Counted from the first letter of the stretch, positions 8,330 to 17,998 are shown. The stretch is DNA of 64,000 bases from Methanobacteriota archaeon (GCA_903877165.1 CAIRCU010000054.1:1-64000), one strand, 5' to 3'. The notes: generated from the sequence alone by a model not told the origin. Made by a program: numbers and translations.

Positions 8330-8635
8330 TTATGGGGCGAGCTCGTAGATAGCGCGTTTGCCATGCTTGGTGCAGATGAAGGCTTCCCAGTTGTTGTCCC
8401 AGGTCATGTCCGCGCCGCACTCCGGGCAGGCGAGACATTCAATGACCTGGCGCTGGTTTCGCGTCACCGTCTTTTTCACCATGACTTTGATTCGCTTCTC
8501 CGGGTTGAGTGAATCCATGACGTACACGCTTTCCTGTGCGCCGGAGAATGGGGTGCTGTCCGCCTTCATGCGTTTCTTGCGGTAGGCTTTCATCTGTATC
8601 TTGTACTTTTCCATCATGGTCTGCCGGCGGCCCAT
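8330..8635 (-). CDS. small zinc-ribbon protein, function unknown
   Basis: 101 aa, start chosen at the ATG preceded by GGTGAT. The N-terminal half is very basic (MGRRQTMMEKYKIQMKAYRK). The C-terminal half has CLACPECGADM and a later CTKHGKR, a probable zinc ribbon. I do not recognise the family. A basic helix plus zinc ribbon suggests nucleic-acid binding. The longer frame starting at 8725 overlaps the start of hel308 on the other strand, so the two genes are divergent with only 55 nt between. Confidence 0.65.
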   Translation of the reverse strand: MGRRQTMMEKYKIQMKAYRKKRMKADSTPFSGAQESVYVMDSLNPEKRIKVMVKKTVTRNQRQVIECLACPECGADMTWDNNWEAFICTKHGKRAIYELAP

Positions 8636-8690
8636 AGAATCACCAATGTCAGCAGTCTGAATACCAAGGTGTTTTATAATCTCTTTCCCT

Positions 8691-10877
8691 ATGTCACCAC
8701 GAGTTATGCGACCATCGGATACCATCCTTCCACCTCCCGTTCAAGAAATCCTTGCCCGTCAAGGCATCGAGAAGTTCTACCCACCACAAGCCGAGGCTCT
8801 CCCCAAGGTGTTTGCGAAGAAGAACATCGTGCTCGCCGTCCCGACAGCTGCGGGGAAAAGCCTAGTCGCCTACCTTGCCATCATCCACCGGTTGTGCGCT
8901 GAAGGCGGCAAAGCACTCTACGTCGTCCCGCTCCGGGCGCTCGCCCGGGAGAAGTACGAGGACCTACAGGCGTTCGAGCCGCTCGGCTTGAAAGTCGGCA
9001 TCTCCACCGGGGACCTCGATGAGTCTGATACACGCCTCAACAAATTCGATATCATCGTCTGTACCTCAGAGAAAGCGGATTCGCTGCTTCGCCATGGGTT
9101 GACCTGGGTCGATAAAGTCCGGGTTCTTGTCATCGACGAGATTCATCTGATCCATGATCCCACCCGAGGGCCGACGCTCGAAGTGATCATCTCCCGATTC
9201 AAGGCACTGAACCCCAAAACCCAGATTATCGCCCTTTCGGCCACCATCAAAAATGCTGTTGAACTATCAGACTGGTTGGGCGCGGAGTTGATCCAGTCAG
9301 ACTGGCGCCCGGTGACGCTTCATGAAGGCGTCTACTTCAAACATGTCATCAGGTTCGATGATGGGTCGAAGAAGCCCGTGGCCGGTGATGCCAAGCAGGC
9401 GCTCGACGTGCTCGTCGAGTACGCGCTGCGTGACGGGGGCCAGTCCCTGGTGTTTGTCAACAATCGGAAGTCGACGGTGTCCGTCGCCCAGCGCCTCGCG
9501 TCCTTGATTGAGCCAACGATCTCAGCTGAGGACAATAAACGGTTGAAGACCTTGATTTCAACGATGCGGAAGAGCCAAGGTGAGCTGGTGGCTCCCGATG
9601 AGTCACTATCCCTATGCATCGAACATGGGGTTGCGTTCCATCATGCAGGGCTTGATAACAGCCAGCGGCGATCCGTCGAACAAGGGTTCAAGGACCGGAT
9701 GATTAAGTGCATCGTGGCGACGCCGACGCTTGCCGCAGGGGTGAACCTGCCGGCGCGGACGGTCATCATCCGGGATCTGTGGCGGTACGACATGAACTTC
9801 GGGATGGTTCCACTCCCCATCCTTGAGTATAAACAGCAGGCGGGCCGCGCAGGCCGGCCGCGGTACGACTCGGTGGGAGAGGCTATCACGATTGCAAAAG
9901 ACAGCGATCAGGCAGACACAATCTTCTCCAATTATGTGCTGGCGGATACCGAGCCGATCTTTTCGAAGCTTGGGACGCAGCCGGCGATGCGGATGCATCT
10001 GCTCGCCGCGATCTCGACAGGTTTTGTCAAGGACTTCGATGGCATCATCAAGTTCATCCATAGCACGTTCTACGCGTACCAGGCGGATCAGCTGACGATT
10101 GAGCAGGAAGTAAGGAACGCGCTGGACTTCCTGCAAGAGAACGGGTTCGTCGAGAAGGTCCGGTCCGGGTTCATCCCAACGGCGTTTGGGACGCGGACGA
10201 CCGCGCTGTACGTCGATCCTCTGTCCGCGCTCCGTCTGAAGAACGCGTTGGAGTGCCTACATACCCGTGAGGCGGGTGCTCTTGGGTTCCTGCATGCGGT
10301 ATGTTCGACGCCGGACCTGCGGTCGTTGTACATGCGCGGCACTGATGCATGGGTCGAAGAGAAACTCGACTACGTCGCAGGAGAGTTGCTTGCCGATGTC
10401 CCACAGCAAGGCAGCCCGGAGTACGAGTGGTTCCTCAGTGACCTGAAGACCGCGTTTCTGCTCAACGACTGGATCGAGGAGGTGCCGCTGGATTCCCTGG
10501 TGTCGAAGTACAATGTATGGCCGGGGGATGTCCATACGGTCCTAGAGGTCGCGGAATGGCTGCTGCATGCCCTGCGGGAGTTCGCTAGGATGTACGAGTT
10601 CTCCGCGGTCACGAGCATCGCGGATGTGATCACGCGGGTGCAGCACGGTTGCAAAGAGGAGCTGCTGAATCTCGTGACGCTGAAGGGGATTGGTCGTGTG
10701 CGTGCCCGGGCGTTGTACAACGCAGGGTTCCCCACGGTGAACTCATTGCGTGGCATCCCTGAGGAGCGGCTCGCGAAGATCAAAGGTGTCGGCAAGGCGG
10801 TCGCAGTGAATATCAAGAAGCAGCTCGGGGAAGACGACGGGAAAGGCAACGTCGTGTTGAAGGCGAGGCGGGCATGA
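8691..10877 (+). CDS. hel308: Hel308/Hjm-type DNA helicase
   Basis: 728 aa, standard for Hel308. Ski2-like superfamily 2 helicase that unwinds lagging strands at stalled forks. PTAAGKS (51-57) is Walker A; motif II is DEIH near 148; SAT (motif III) near 184; AGVNLPART and QAGRAGRP (about 382-389) are motifs V and VI. The C-terminus has the winged-helix/ratchet region and a helix-hairpin-helix LKGIGRVRARALYNAGF. An in-frame ATG five codons downstream is an alternative start. The last codons overlap cgi121 by 4 nt. Confidence 0.93.
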   Translation: MSPRVMRPSDTILPPPVQEILARQGIEKFYPPQAEALPKVFAKKNIVLAVPTAAGKSLVAYLAIIHRLCAEGGKALYVVPLRALAREKYEDLQAFEPLGLKVGISTGDLDESDTRLNKFDIIVCTSEKADSLLRHGLTWVDKVRVLVIDEIHLIHDPTRGPTLEVIISRFKALNPKTQIIALSATIKNAVELSDWLGAELIQSDWRPVTLHEGVYFKHVIRFDDGSKKPVAGDAKQALDVLVEYALRDGGQSLVFVNNRKSTVSVAQRLASLIEPTISAEDNKRLKTLISTMRKSQGELVAPDESLSLCIEHGVAFHHAGLDNSQRRSVEQGFKDRMIKCIVATPTLAAGVNLPARTVIIRDLWRYDMNFGMVPLPILEYKQQAGRAGRPRYDSVGEAITIAKDSDQADTIFSNYVLADTEPIFSKLGTQPAMRMHLLAAISTGFVKDFDGIIKFIHSTFYAYQADQLTIEQEVRNALDFLQENGFVEKVRSGFIPTAFGTRTTALYVDPLSALRLKNALECLHTREAGALGFLHAVCSTPDLRSLYMRGTDAWVEEKLDYVAGELLADVPQQGSPEYEWFLSDLKTAFLLNDWIEEVPLDSLVSKYNVWPGDVHTVLEVAEWLLHALREFARMYEFSAVTSIADVITRVQHGCKEELLNLVTLKGIGRVRARALYNAGFPTVNSLRGIPEERLAKIKGVGKAVAVNIKKQLGEDDGKGNVVLKARRA

Positions 10878-11392
10878 GGGACGTCATCGGTGCACGTGGT
10901 CACATCAAGGATGTCGCTGATTTTCTTTCCAAGGTCCAGGAGGTTGCCGTTCGCCATCATGTCATGATCCAGGTCCTTGATGCTGAGATGGTGTACGGCA
11001 GGCTGCATCTGCTGTCCGCATACGACCATGCGGCGCGGTCGTTTCGCGAAGGATCGAATGCGACGAACTCACTAGGTCTGGAGACGCTCTTGTACGCCTC
11101 GGGGGAGTCGCAGATCCAAAAGGCGCTTGCGAAGATGGGGGTCAAGACAGGGACGACCTGCATCGCTGTTGTGGTCGGGGCTGAGGAGAATTACTCGGGT
11201 AGCCTTGATGCGGTTGTTTCTGAACTCTTATCATCAACTCGATGTGAGCGTGACGATGCGGTGCTGGAAGGGGATCGTGAGACGCTGCGTCGGTTCGGTG
11301 TCAGCGACCGCGAGGTCGAGACCGTCACAGAAGGACAGTACGGGGATCTGGTTCTGGAGAGGGTCGCGATGGTGGACGTCCTCAAGCGCTGA
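10874..11392 (+). CDS. cgi121: KEOPS complex subunit Cgi121
   Basis: 172 aa. Cgi121 binds the tRNA 3' end and helps KEOPS make t6A37 in ANN-decoding tRNAs. Diagnostic sequence is the N-terminal half plus ATNSLGLETLLYASGESQIQ followed by KALAKMGVKTGTTCIAVV. It overlaps hel308 by ATGA, a pairing that recurs in euryarchaea. A run of T (11397-11406) after the stop is a likely terminator. Confidence 0.88.
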   Translation: MRDVIGARGHIKDVADFLSKVQEVAVRHHVMIQVLDAEMVYGRLHLLSAYDHAARSFREGSNATNSLGLETLLYASGESQIQKALAKMGVKTGTTCIAVVVGAEENYSGSLDAVVSELLSSTRCERDDAVLEGDRETLRRFGVSDREVETVTEGQYGDLVLERVAMVDVLKR

Positions 11393-11495
11393 GTAGTTTT
11401 TTTTTAGGTGCGACAGCAACGTTTAAAGCACGTGACTAGTTGAGGTGTGCCAAGGGAATGCGCTCGAGACGTTTTCCTTTCAGGACTGCCTGCTT

Positions 11496-12479
11496 ATGAG
11501 TATCCGTGAAGCGATTCATCTCTATATCACGATCAGCCGCTGGGAGTTCCTGCCCGCGGTGTTCATCGGGATTTTCATCGGGATCCTTATCGGTGCGGAG
11601 TCTGCCGCCTCCATTCTGCATTCAGCGTGGTACCTCATCGAGGGCGTTGTGATCTTCATCTTGCTGTTCAACGTCGGGTTCATGGTGAACTGCTGGGCGG
11701 ACTGGCAGGTCGACGAACTGTACAAGACGAAACTGTACCAGGCCGTCATGCACATCGGGCGCCGAGCGGTTGGGATACTGGTTATTGTACATATCATCAT
11801 CGCGTTCGTGCTCGCCTTGCACCTCAGCCTCGCATTGCAGCGCATGGAAATCATCGTGCTGGTGTGGATCGGGACGTTCTTTGGGGTGGCGTACTCGGTG
11901 GAGCCGTTCCGATTCAAACGCCGGGGTCTTTTACATTCGGTCGTGGCCCTGCCAATCTTCCTTATCCCGGGTATCTACTCGTATTTCTTGGTCTCGCCGC
12001 TGCCGTTCTTCGCCTTCTACTCGCAGATGTTCTTGCTTACGGCCGTGGGAATCACCATCGGGCATTATGCGTTAATATTGATAAGCCAGGCGGAGGACCT
12101 CCCCGCGGACCGGGAGATGCACCTGATCACGCCTGCGGTCCGCTGGGGTGCCCACCGTACTGTTGTGTATTCGCTAGGGATGAATCTCTTCGGCTCCGTG
12201 CTGATTATCATCGGGCTTGCGGGATTGTTCGTGGTGACGAACGTCTGGCTGCTCCTGCTGCTGCCGCTCGTAGCCGTGAGCCGGTATTTCTCCATGCACG
12301 AGGTCGCCAAATTGGCGAGGCGTACGAGGTTCGTACCTGACGAAGGTGCGTTCATGGTGGAGCTGCGGGACCGGATGCAGACGTATCCACTCTGGCATGC
12401 GTACGGGCTCGCCGGCGTTTTGATCAGCGGCCTGAGCATCCTTGTGGTCCATTCGTTACATCTGATCGGTTCACTCTAG
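11496..12479 (+). CDS. UbiA-family prenyltransferase-like membrane protein
   Basis: 327 aa with about eight or nine transmembrane helices. The first Asp-rich motif is NCWADWQVDE and the second region is DLPADREMHLIT, matching the two metal-diphosphate sites of UbiA prenyltransferases. The polar acceptor is unknown; in archaea such enzymes make lipids, quinones or haem side chains. An in-frame GTG lies 17 codons upstream, but the ATG at 11496 begins the conserved part. A TTTAAAG box near 11422 would give a leader of about 50 nt. Confidence 0.78.
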   Translation: MSIREAIHLYITISRWEFLPAVFIGIFIGILIGAESAASILHSAWYLIEGVVIFILLFNVGFMVNCWADWQVDELYKTKLYQAVMHIGRRAVGILVIVHIIIAFVLALHLSLALQRMEIIVLVWIGTFFGVAYSVEPFRFKRRGLLHSVVALPIFLIPGIYSYFLVSPLPFFAFYSQMFLLTAVGITIGHYALILISQAEDLPADREMHLITPAVRWGAHRTVVYSLGMNLFGSVLIIIGLAGLFVVTNVWLLLLLPLVAVSRYFSMHEVAKLARRTRFVPDEGAFMVELRDRMQTYPLWHAYGLAGVLISGLSILVVHSLHLIGSL

Positions 12480-12551
12480 ACTTCTTTTTAAAAGGAGGCA
12501 GAAAATTTAAATCACCAATCATCCCTTTCTTCAGTGTTGGACGAGGCAATC

Positions 12552-13517
12552 ATGCGTCGGTATTTCATGGTGTCAGTCGTGGCTCTCCTCTGCGTCTTGG
12601 CGACGTTAACAACACCGATAGGGGCACAGCACACCGTCTATCCGATGCATCAGGACTCTGCGGTCGCCCAGGTGAACGTCACGTTCCAAAGCCGCGGGTA
12701 CGCATTGTACGGGGAGATCTCTTATCCTGAGAACAGCTCCAGTCCCCTTCCCGCCGTGGTCGTCTGCGAGGGAACCGCCGGGTACACCAGTATGTACTCG
12801 TGGCTTGCCCGTGCGATCGCCGCCGATGGATACGTGACGTTCCTCTTCGATTTCCCCGGCCAAGGGAAATCCGAAGGTTTACGTCCAATCCACGGAGTCT
12901 ATTTCCCATGGCTCAACCTCTACCTTCGCTTTGGTTCCTTCCATGAATCGACCATCCATTATCTGAATGGGGACTGCGTGCAGGCGACTAAAGACGCCAT
13001 CTCGTACCTCATCTGGGAGAGCCCTGTCGCATCCATCATCGATGGCACACGCATCGGACTCATCGGTCACTCGCTGGGTGGCCTCGTGGTCACGGAGACA
13101 GCAAGCCAGGACCCGCGGGTCAAAGCGGTCGTCGCCTTATCTCATGCGACCCCTAGCAGCGTCCAGTACATCACGGTTCCTCTGCAGTTTTTAGGCGGCG
13201 CCTTCGAGATCGCACCGTCTTCTAAGAGCATCCCCATCCTCTTGACGAGTTACCAGGACGCGCATGCACCCAAAGAGCTGGTGTTCATCGCTGGCGGGGC
13301 TCATCTTGGGTTCACCACCGCACTGGGTCCCTTGTGTCCCTGCCCCGTGTGGCAGAAACCCTGCTGTTTACATTATGCTCTGGGCTGGTTTGACTGGTTC
13401 TTGAAAGGCGACCCGCAGGCGTATTCCGATATTATCTCAGGTGATGCGAGGATATCGGGTGTTCTTCGGTCGCGGTACAATTTCGGTGATGGCGACTGCT
13501 TCCTGCGCCGCGGCTGA
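12552..13517 (+). CDS. secreted alpha/beta hydrolase
   Basis: 321 aa. A signal peptide (MRRYFMVSVVALLCVLATLT, cleavage near residue 26) precedes an alpha/beta-hydrolase fold: VVVCEGTAGYTSMY oxyanion strand, FPGQGKSEG, the nucleophile elbow GHSLGG, and a late His in GGAHLGF. An acid, probably D in SYQDAHAP, completes the triad. Esterase or peptidase on extracellular substrates is likely. GAGG precedes the chosen ATG; a GTG six codons earlier is also in frame. The late Cys-rich stretch CPCPVWQKPCCLH may form disulfides. Confidence 0.82.
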   Translation: MRRYFMVSVVALLCVLATLTTPIGAQHTVYPMHQDSAVAQVNVTFQSRGYALYGEISYPENSSSPLPAVVVCEGTAGYTSMYSWLARAIAADGYVTFLFDFPGQGKSEGLRPIHGVYFPWLNLYLRFGSFHESTIHYLNGDCVQATKDAISYLIWESPVASIIDGTRIGLIGHSLGGLVVTETASQDPRVKAVVALSHATPSSVQYITVPLQFLGGAFEIAPSSKSIPILLTSYQDAHAPKELVFIAGGAHLGFTTALGPLCPCPVWQKPCCLHYALGWFDWFLKGDPQAYSDIISGDARISGVLRSRYNFGDGDCFLRRG

Positions 13518-13631
13518 TTCTCTGAGGTGAACCAAGACTTTTAATACAACGGGTGATTACTGCACAGAACGTCTCCGCGACTTGACCAAAAAAGTACTGG
13601 AATACCTGGGGAGTTAAGTCACATTGCATAT

Positions 13632-13705
13632 GCCCGCATGGGGTAGCTTGGACATCCTATGGGCCTGCGGAGCCTAAGACTCGGGTTCGAATCCCGATGC
13701 GGGCG
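13632..13705 (+). tRNA. tRNA-Arg (anticodon GCG)
   Basis: 74 nt. Acceptor GCCCGCA pairs with TGCGGGC; D stem GGGT/ATCC; anticodon stem TGGGC/GCCTA with loop CTGCGGA, anticodon GCG; T arm TCGGG-TTCGAAT-CCCGA; discriminator G. No intron; CCA is not encoded. It reads CGC/CGU arginine codons. It marks the border between GC-rich housekeeping DNA and an AT-rich block, and near-copies of its last 14 nt occur at 18167 and 22347. Confidence 0.92.
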
Positions 13706-13740
13706 CTAATTATATTATTATATTTTTATTAACGTTTTCT

Positions 13741-13856
13741 AGGCGAGAAATCCCCATGCTTTAGCGTGGGGATGAATCGTCCGTAACCGGGTCGTTAAAA
13801 CGCCGTTAGGCGTTTTCTTCCCCCTTTGGGGGAAAGCCCCGCAATTTATTGCGGGG
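13741..13856 (+). mobile_element. IS200/IS605-type end hairpins without transposase
   Basis: The segment 13742-13782 (GCGAGAAATCCCC, loop, GGGGATGAATCGTC) has the hairpin and flanks typical of the right end of IS200/IS605-group elements, which in tnpB-bearing elements is also the 3' part of the guide RNA. It is followed by three more hairpins: AACGCC/GGCGTT at 13799-13814, a TCCCCC/GGGGGA stem, and CCCCGC/GCGGGG at 13837-13856. No tnpA or tnpB is nearby, so this is a relic or a non-autonomous element. Confidence 0.55.
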
Positions 13857-14000
13857 AAGGGGGACAAGCGACCTTTCATCTGCGGATCGTAATACTGGTG
13901 CGGCCTTGATATCAAAATAGAAGTTGACTATCATCCTTAACAAACAGCAGCAGCTCTCTTGATCTCTTTTTTTCTTTTCTTTTTTATATCAATAAGCACG

Positions 14001-14027
14001 AAACATGGGTTTCTAAGGATATGTTTT
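14001..14027 (+). repeat. dispersed short repeat, copy 1
   Basis: AT-rich motif AACATGGGTTTCTAAGGATA followed by TGTTTT. Close relatives are at 19297-19325 (same strand) and 40018-40042 (opposite strand). It lies in the roughly 400-nt AT-rich upstream region of the C11 protease (13857-14262), in which I see no gene, only poly-T stretches and candidate TATA boxes. Confidence 0.45.
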
Positions 14028-14262
14028 AAGAAGGAACCACAGTGTCATAGTAACCTTGAATATTATGTTGAAAAAAATATTTAAAAAAAATCCTATTATT
14101 TTACATGTTAATTGGAATTAATAATTAAATTAGCATTAGTCATCATTGATATCTAAATAATATTTTGTTACTATTGTTGTTAATATTTTTCATAGAATAC
14201 ATTAATAAGACAATTTATTATCTTTATTTTAACCGGTTTTATTTTATGGGGAGGACGAAAAA

Positions 14263-17200
14263 ATGAAGATAAAAAACAAAGCAATAGTAACTATAGCTGT
14301 TCTATTAACGATGCTGATGATGGCAAATGGATTTAGCAACGCCGTAACAGTAACAATATTAGATAAAAATAATATCAAGAACGGGCTATCTAGTTCTGCG
14401 GACGCAGCTAACAGAAACGCCAACAGTATAGATGATAAAAAAAATTCTATTCTTCCAGCCGATAGCGAACCTCTTGGAGAGCGGGGATATCATGCACCTT
14501 CCTTTTATGCTAATCAGTACACAACACATGACTCCAATTGGCAAAGTTATGGAGCTCATGAGATGCGGAGTAACGTTGGGGGGGCAGGTTGGATCTATTT
14601 TCAATTCGTCATGGGGTATCATAGGGTAGTTGATGGGACATTATATGTTGGAATCTATTTCATGGACTGGTCTTTTTGGCCATGGGTAGGTGGACCTGAT
14701 ATAGCTCTATATAACTTTAATAGCGGTCAATGGGATACCATACATGCATCATGCGGAACCTGGGATACCCTTAATTGGGCATGGTATCAAGTACCAAATG
14801 CGAACAACTATGTTGGTCCATGCGGAGATGCGGGCCAAGTACAGGCCGCTGTTGGTGCTTCATCCTCTGATGATTGCGTCCTTGACGAAATTAGTATTAC
14901 TTATAATTTATATGATCGGTCTATAATCTTTTATACTGATCCTACCTCGGGGGATTCAATAACATTTGATAGTTCGACATATACAAATGGCCAGAGTACC
15001 ACGAAAGAAGAAGGCTGGTACGTTGCTCATGCGAATCCTCCGTCAGGCTATACATTTAATCATTGGACTACAACGGGGGGTCTTATTGCTGATTCGCCGA
15101 ATTCACAAACGACAAATGTTGAAGTAAGTGGCGATGGCACTCTCAAAGCATGGTTCACCCCACCCCCGCTCACGGTCACTTTCTATACTGATCCGACTTC
15201 CGGCGATTCAATTACCTTCAATGGAAATACCTACACCAATGGTCAGAGCACAACTGTTAACGCAGGAACGTATAGCATAACCGGGAACCCTCCGTCAGGC
15301 TATGTATTTAGCCAATGGACTTCAACATGCGGGACGGTAACAAATCCAAATGCTCAATCGACCTCGGTAGCTGTCAGCCAGACAGGATATCTTAAGGCAT
15401 GGTTCATCATCCCCCCAGTAACGGTCACTTTCTATACTGATCCGACTTCCGGCGATTCAATTACATTCAATGGAAATACCTATACCAATGGTCAGAGTGT
15501 TTCTGTTACCCCAGCAACGTATAGTATTACTGGGAACCCTCCGTCAGGCTATGTTTTTAGCCATTGGACGTCGACATGTGGGACGGTAACAAATCCAAAT
15601 GCTCAATCGACCTCGGTGGCAGTCAGCCAAACAGGTTATCTTAAGGCATGGTTTACCATCATCCAGTACACGGTCACTTTCTATACTGATCCGACTTCTG
15701 GCGATTCAATTACATTCAATGGGAATCCCTATACCAATGGTCAGAGCACAACTGTTAACGCAGGAACGTATAGCATAACCGGGAACCCTCCGTCAGGCTA
15801 TGTATTTGGTTATTGGACGTCAACTTGTGGAGCGGTAACAAATCCAAATGCTCAATCGACCACGGTGGCAGTCAGCCAAACAGGTTCTCTCAAGGCAACG
15901 TTCACCATTATTCAGTACACGGTCACCTTCTATATTGATCCAACAACTGGTGGGACTATTACCTTCAATGGGAATCCCTATACCAATGGTCAGAGTGTAG
16001 CTGTTGGCGGAGGAACGTATAGCATAACCGCGAACCATGCAACAGATTATGTGTTCAGCTCTTGGTCCTCAACATGTGGAGCAGTCGCAAATCCAAATCA
16101 AGCATCAACAACAGTAACAGTAACTTCCACAGGTACTCTCACAGCTCATTTCACCTACGTGCCACCAACAGCTCAATGGACGATCATGGTCTATATGGAT
16201 GGAGATAATAATTTAGAAGGATATGGTATTGATAATTTCCTTCAGATGGCTTCCGTTGGTTCCACTTCTAATGTGAACATCGTAGTGCAATTTGATCGAA
16301 TACCTGGGAATGATAATCGCTACGACGACTGGACAACGACAAAACGATATCTGGTGACCCAAGGTATGACTCCGAATATTGCAAATGCTGTAAGTGATAT
16401 CGGGGAAGCAGACATGGGTGATCCTAGTACACTGGTTTCTTTTGTTACCTGGGCACAGGCCAATTATCCAGCAAATCATTATTGCGTTATCTTATGGGAT
16501 CACGGTGCTGGCTGGAAACACCAGCATGATATCGGAACGAAAGGATGTTGCGATGATGTAACAAATGGCGACCGCTTAACTAGTGCTGAACTCAGATCTG
16601 CTTTCAACACAATATCCAATAACGGAAATAACCCTATTGATTTGATTGGTTTTGATTGCTGTCTCATGCAAATGATTGAGGTAGAATATCAAATTCAACC
16701 CTACGGTCACTACATGACCGCATCTGAAGAAACGATACCGGCCACCGGATGGAAATATGATTCCACCTTGCAGGTTTTAGTTGGAACACCGTCGATGTCC
16801 CCTGAGGCATTGGGTGCACAGTTTGTGAGTGATTATATCGCCAGTGGTGGTGGTCAAACACTGTCAACGGTAAATCTTCAGTTATTAAATGATTTAAGAG
16901 GTCATGTGAGCACTTTGGGCTCCTTACTCAAGAATAATGCATATAGATCACAAATCGCACAAGCAAAGAGTGATGTAGAAAAGTATGATGACAATGACTT
17001 TGTTGATTTATATCATTTTGCGCAGCTTATCTATGCGGATATAAACAATGACAATGTACGCACAACAGCTCAGAGTGTGATGAATGACGTGAATACAATT
17101 GTGACATCGGAAAATCATGATGGCGGTCATACAAACTCTCATGGAATATCTATCTATGTGCCCTATACTGCATATGATACATCCTATGGCAATTTACAAT

Positions 17201-17943
17201 TTGCTAAAGATACCCTTTGGGATGAATTTTTGAATTGGTTCTACAAAGAGCCGAATAATCCCCCAAATAAACCAACAAACCCTATACCACAGGATGGCGC
17301 GACTGGTGTCTCCCCAAGCCCTACCTTATCCGTCCTTGTGATTGATCCAGATAACAATACTATGAACGTCTCCTTTTATGATGCATCAGATAATCATTTA
17401 ATAGGAACCGATACTGGTGTCCGAAATAATACGAGAGCATCAAAGGTTTGGGCTGGATTACAAGGAAATACTACCTATAAATGGTATGCCATAGCAAATG
17501 ATAGTAATGGGGATTTCAATACTTCAGACACATGGACATTCACAACAGGAACTATCCAACATCCACCAAAAACGCCAGATCGTCCCTCTGGTCCTCAATT
17601 CGGCGGTATTGGCAAAACGTATTCTTACATCACTAGTACAACTGATCCTGATGGGGACCAGGTGTATTACATGTGGGATTGGGGCGACGGCACACTACCA
17701 GTATGGATTGGGCCTTATCAATCAGGAGTAATGTGTAGTGCCAACCATACATGGACCACCAAGAGCTTATTCCAAATCAAAGTAAAGGCAAAAGACACAT
17801 CAGGCGCAGAAAGTAATTGGTCGCAATCTTTACCAATTATAATGCCGAAAATTATTGCGCCACCGATTATCTCGCTGCTTCAGTGGTTATTCGGACGGTT
17901 CCCGCATGCGTTCCCGATACTCAGACAGTTGATGGGATACTAA
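14263..17943 (+). CDS. secreted clostripain-type (C11) protease with InlB-like repeats and PKD domain
   Basis: 1226 aa, start preceded by GGGGAGG. Order: signal peptide (to about 28); a beta-rich region (about 60-220); five repeats of about 82 aa (from 222, 303, 385, 467, 550) resembling InlB B-type repeats; a peptidase C11 domain from about 638 with His in WDHGAGW (about 745) and Cys in GFDCCLMQM (about 797); an Fn3-like segment (about 1000-1096); a PKD domain with WDWGDGT; and a tail ending FPILRQLMGY. It is probably cell-surface or extracellular and degrades detrital protein. The same PKD and tail end the C25 protease at 35582. The gene is much richer in A+T than neighbouring housekeeping genes, a sign of transfer. 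Confidence 0.9.
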   Translation: MKIKNKAIVTIAVLLTMLMMANGFSNAVTVTILDKNNIKNGLSSSADAANRNANSIDDKKNSILPADSEPLGERGYHAPSFYANQYTTHDSNWQSYGAHEMRSNVGGAGWIYFQFVMGYHRVVDGTLYVGIYFMDWSFWPWVGGPDIALYNFNSGQWDTIHASCGTWDTLNWAWYQVPNANNYVGPCGDAGQVQAAVGASSSDDCVLDEISITYNLYDRSIIFYTDPTSGDSITFDSSTYTNGQSTTKEEGWYVAHANPPSGYTFNHWTTTGGLIADSPNSQTTNVEVSGDGTLKAWFTPPPLTVTFYTDPTSGDSITFNGNTYTNGQSTTVNAGTYSITGNPPSGYVFSQWTSTCGTVTNPNAQSTSVAVSQTGYLKAWFIIPPVTVTFYTDPTSGDSITFNGNTYTNGQSVSVTPATYSITGNPPSGYVFSHWTSTCGTVTNPNAQSTSVAVSQTGYLKAWFTIIQYTVTFYTDPTSGDSITFNGNPYTNGQSTTVNAGTYSITGNPPSGYVFGYWTSTCGAVTNPNAQSTTVAVSQTGSLKATFTIIQYTVTFYIDPTTGGTITFNGNPYTNGQSVAVGGGTYSITANHATDYVFSSWSSTCGAVANPNQASTTVTVTSTGTLTAHFTYVPPTAQWTIMVYMDGDNNLEGYGIDNFLQMASVGSTSNVNIVVQFDRIPGNDNRYDDWTTTKRYLVTQGMTPNIANAVSDIGEADMGDPSTLVSFVTWAQANYPANHYCVILWDHGAGWKHQHDIGTKGCCDDVTNGDRLTSAELRSAFNTISNNGNNPIDLIGFDCCLMQMIEVEYQIQPYGHYMTASEETIPATGWKYDSTLQVLVGTPSMSPEALGAQFVSDYIASGGGQTLSTVNLQLLNDLRGHVSTLGSLLKNNAYRSQIAQAKSDVEKYDDNDFVDLYHFAQLIYADINNDNVRTTAQSVMNDVNTIVTSENHDGGHTNSHGISIYVPYTAYDTSYGNLQFAKDTLWDEFLNWFYKEPNNPPNKPTNPIPQDGATGVSPSPTLSVLVIDPDNNTMNVSFYDASDNHLIGTDTGVRNNTRASKVWAGLQGNTTYKWYAIANDSNGDFNTSDTWTFTTGTIQHPPKTPDRPSGPQFGGIGKTYSYITSTTDPDGDQVYYMWDWGDGTLPVWIGPYQSGVMCSANHTWTTKSLFQIKVKAKDTSGAESNWSQSLPIIMPKIIAPPIISLLQWLFGRFPHAFPILRQLMGY
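14930..16155 (+). repeat. five tandem in-gene repeats of about 246 bp
   Basis: These encode the InlB-like repeats of the protease. Copies 2-4 share long identical DNA stretches, including the blocks coding FYTDPTSGDSITFNGN and GNPPSGYVF. Copies 1 and 5 are more diverged. The near-identity at silent sites implies recent duplication or gene conversion, so repeat number may vary between strains and be miscounted in assemblies. Confidence 0.85.
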
Positions 17944-17998
17944 AACCGCCCTCTTTTTCCCTTTTTTTCTTTTTTTTATATCTAAGAAGGATCAGTGT

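Noticed and set aside
14930-16155. CRISPR-like array
   Set aside because: Repeats of about 246 bp are in frame inside a secreted protein and encode InlB-like domains; there are no spacers and no cas genes.
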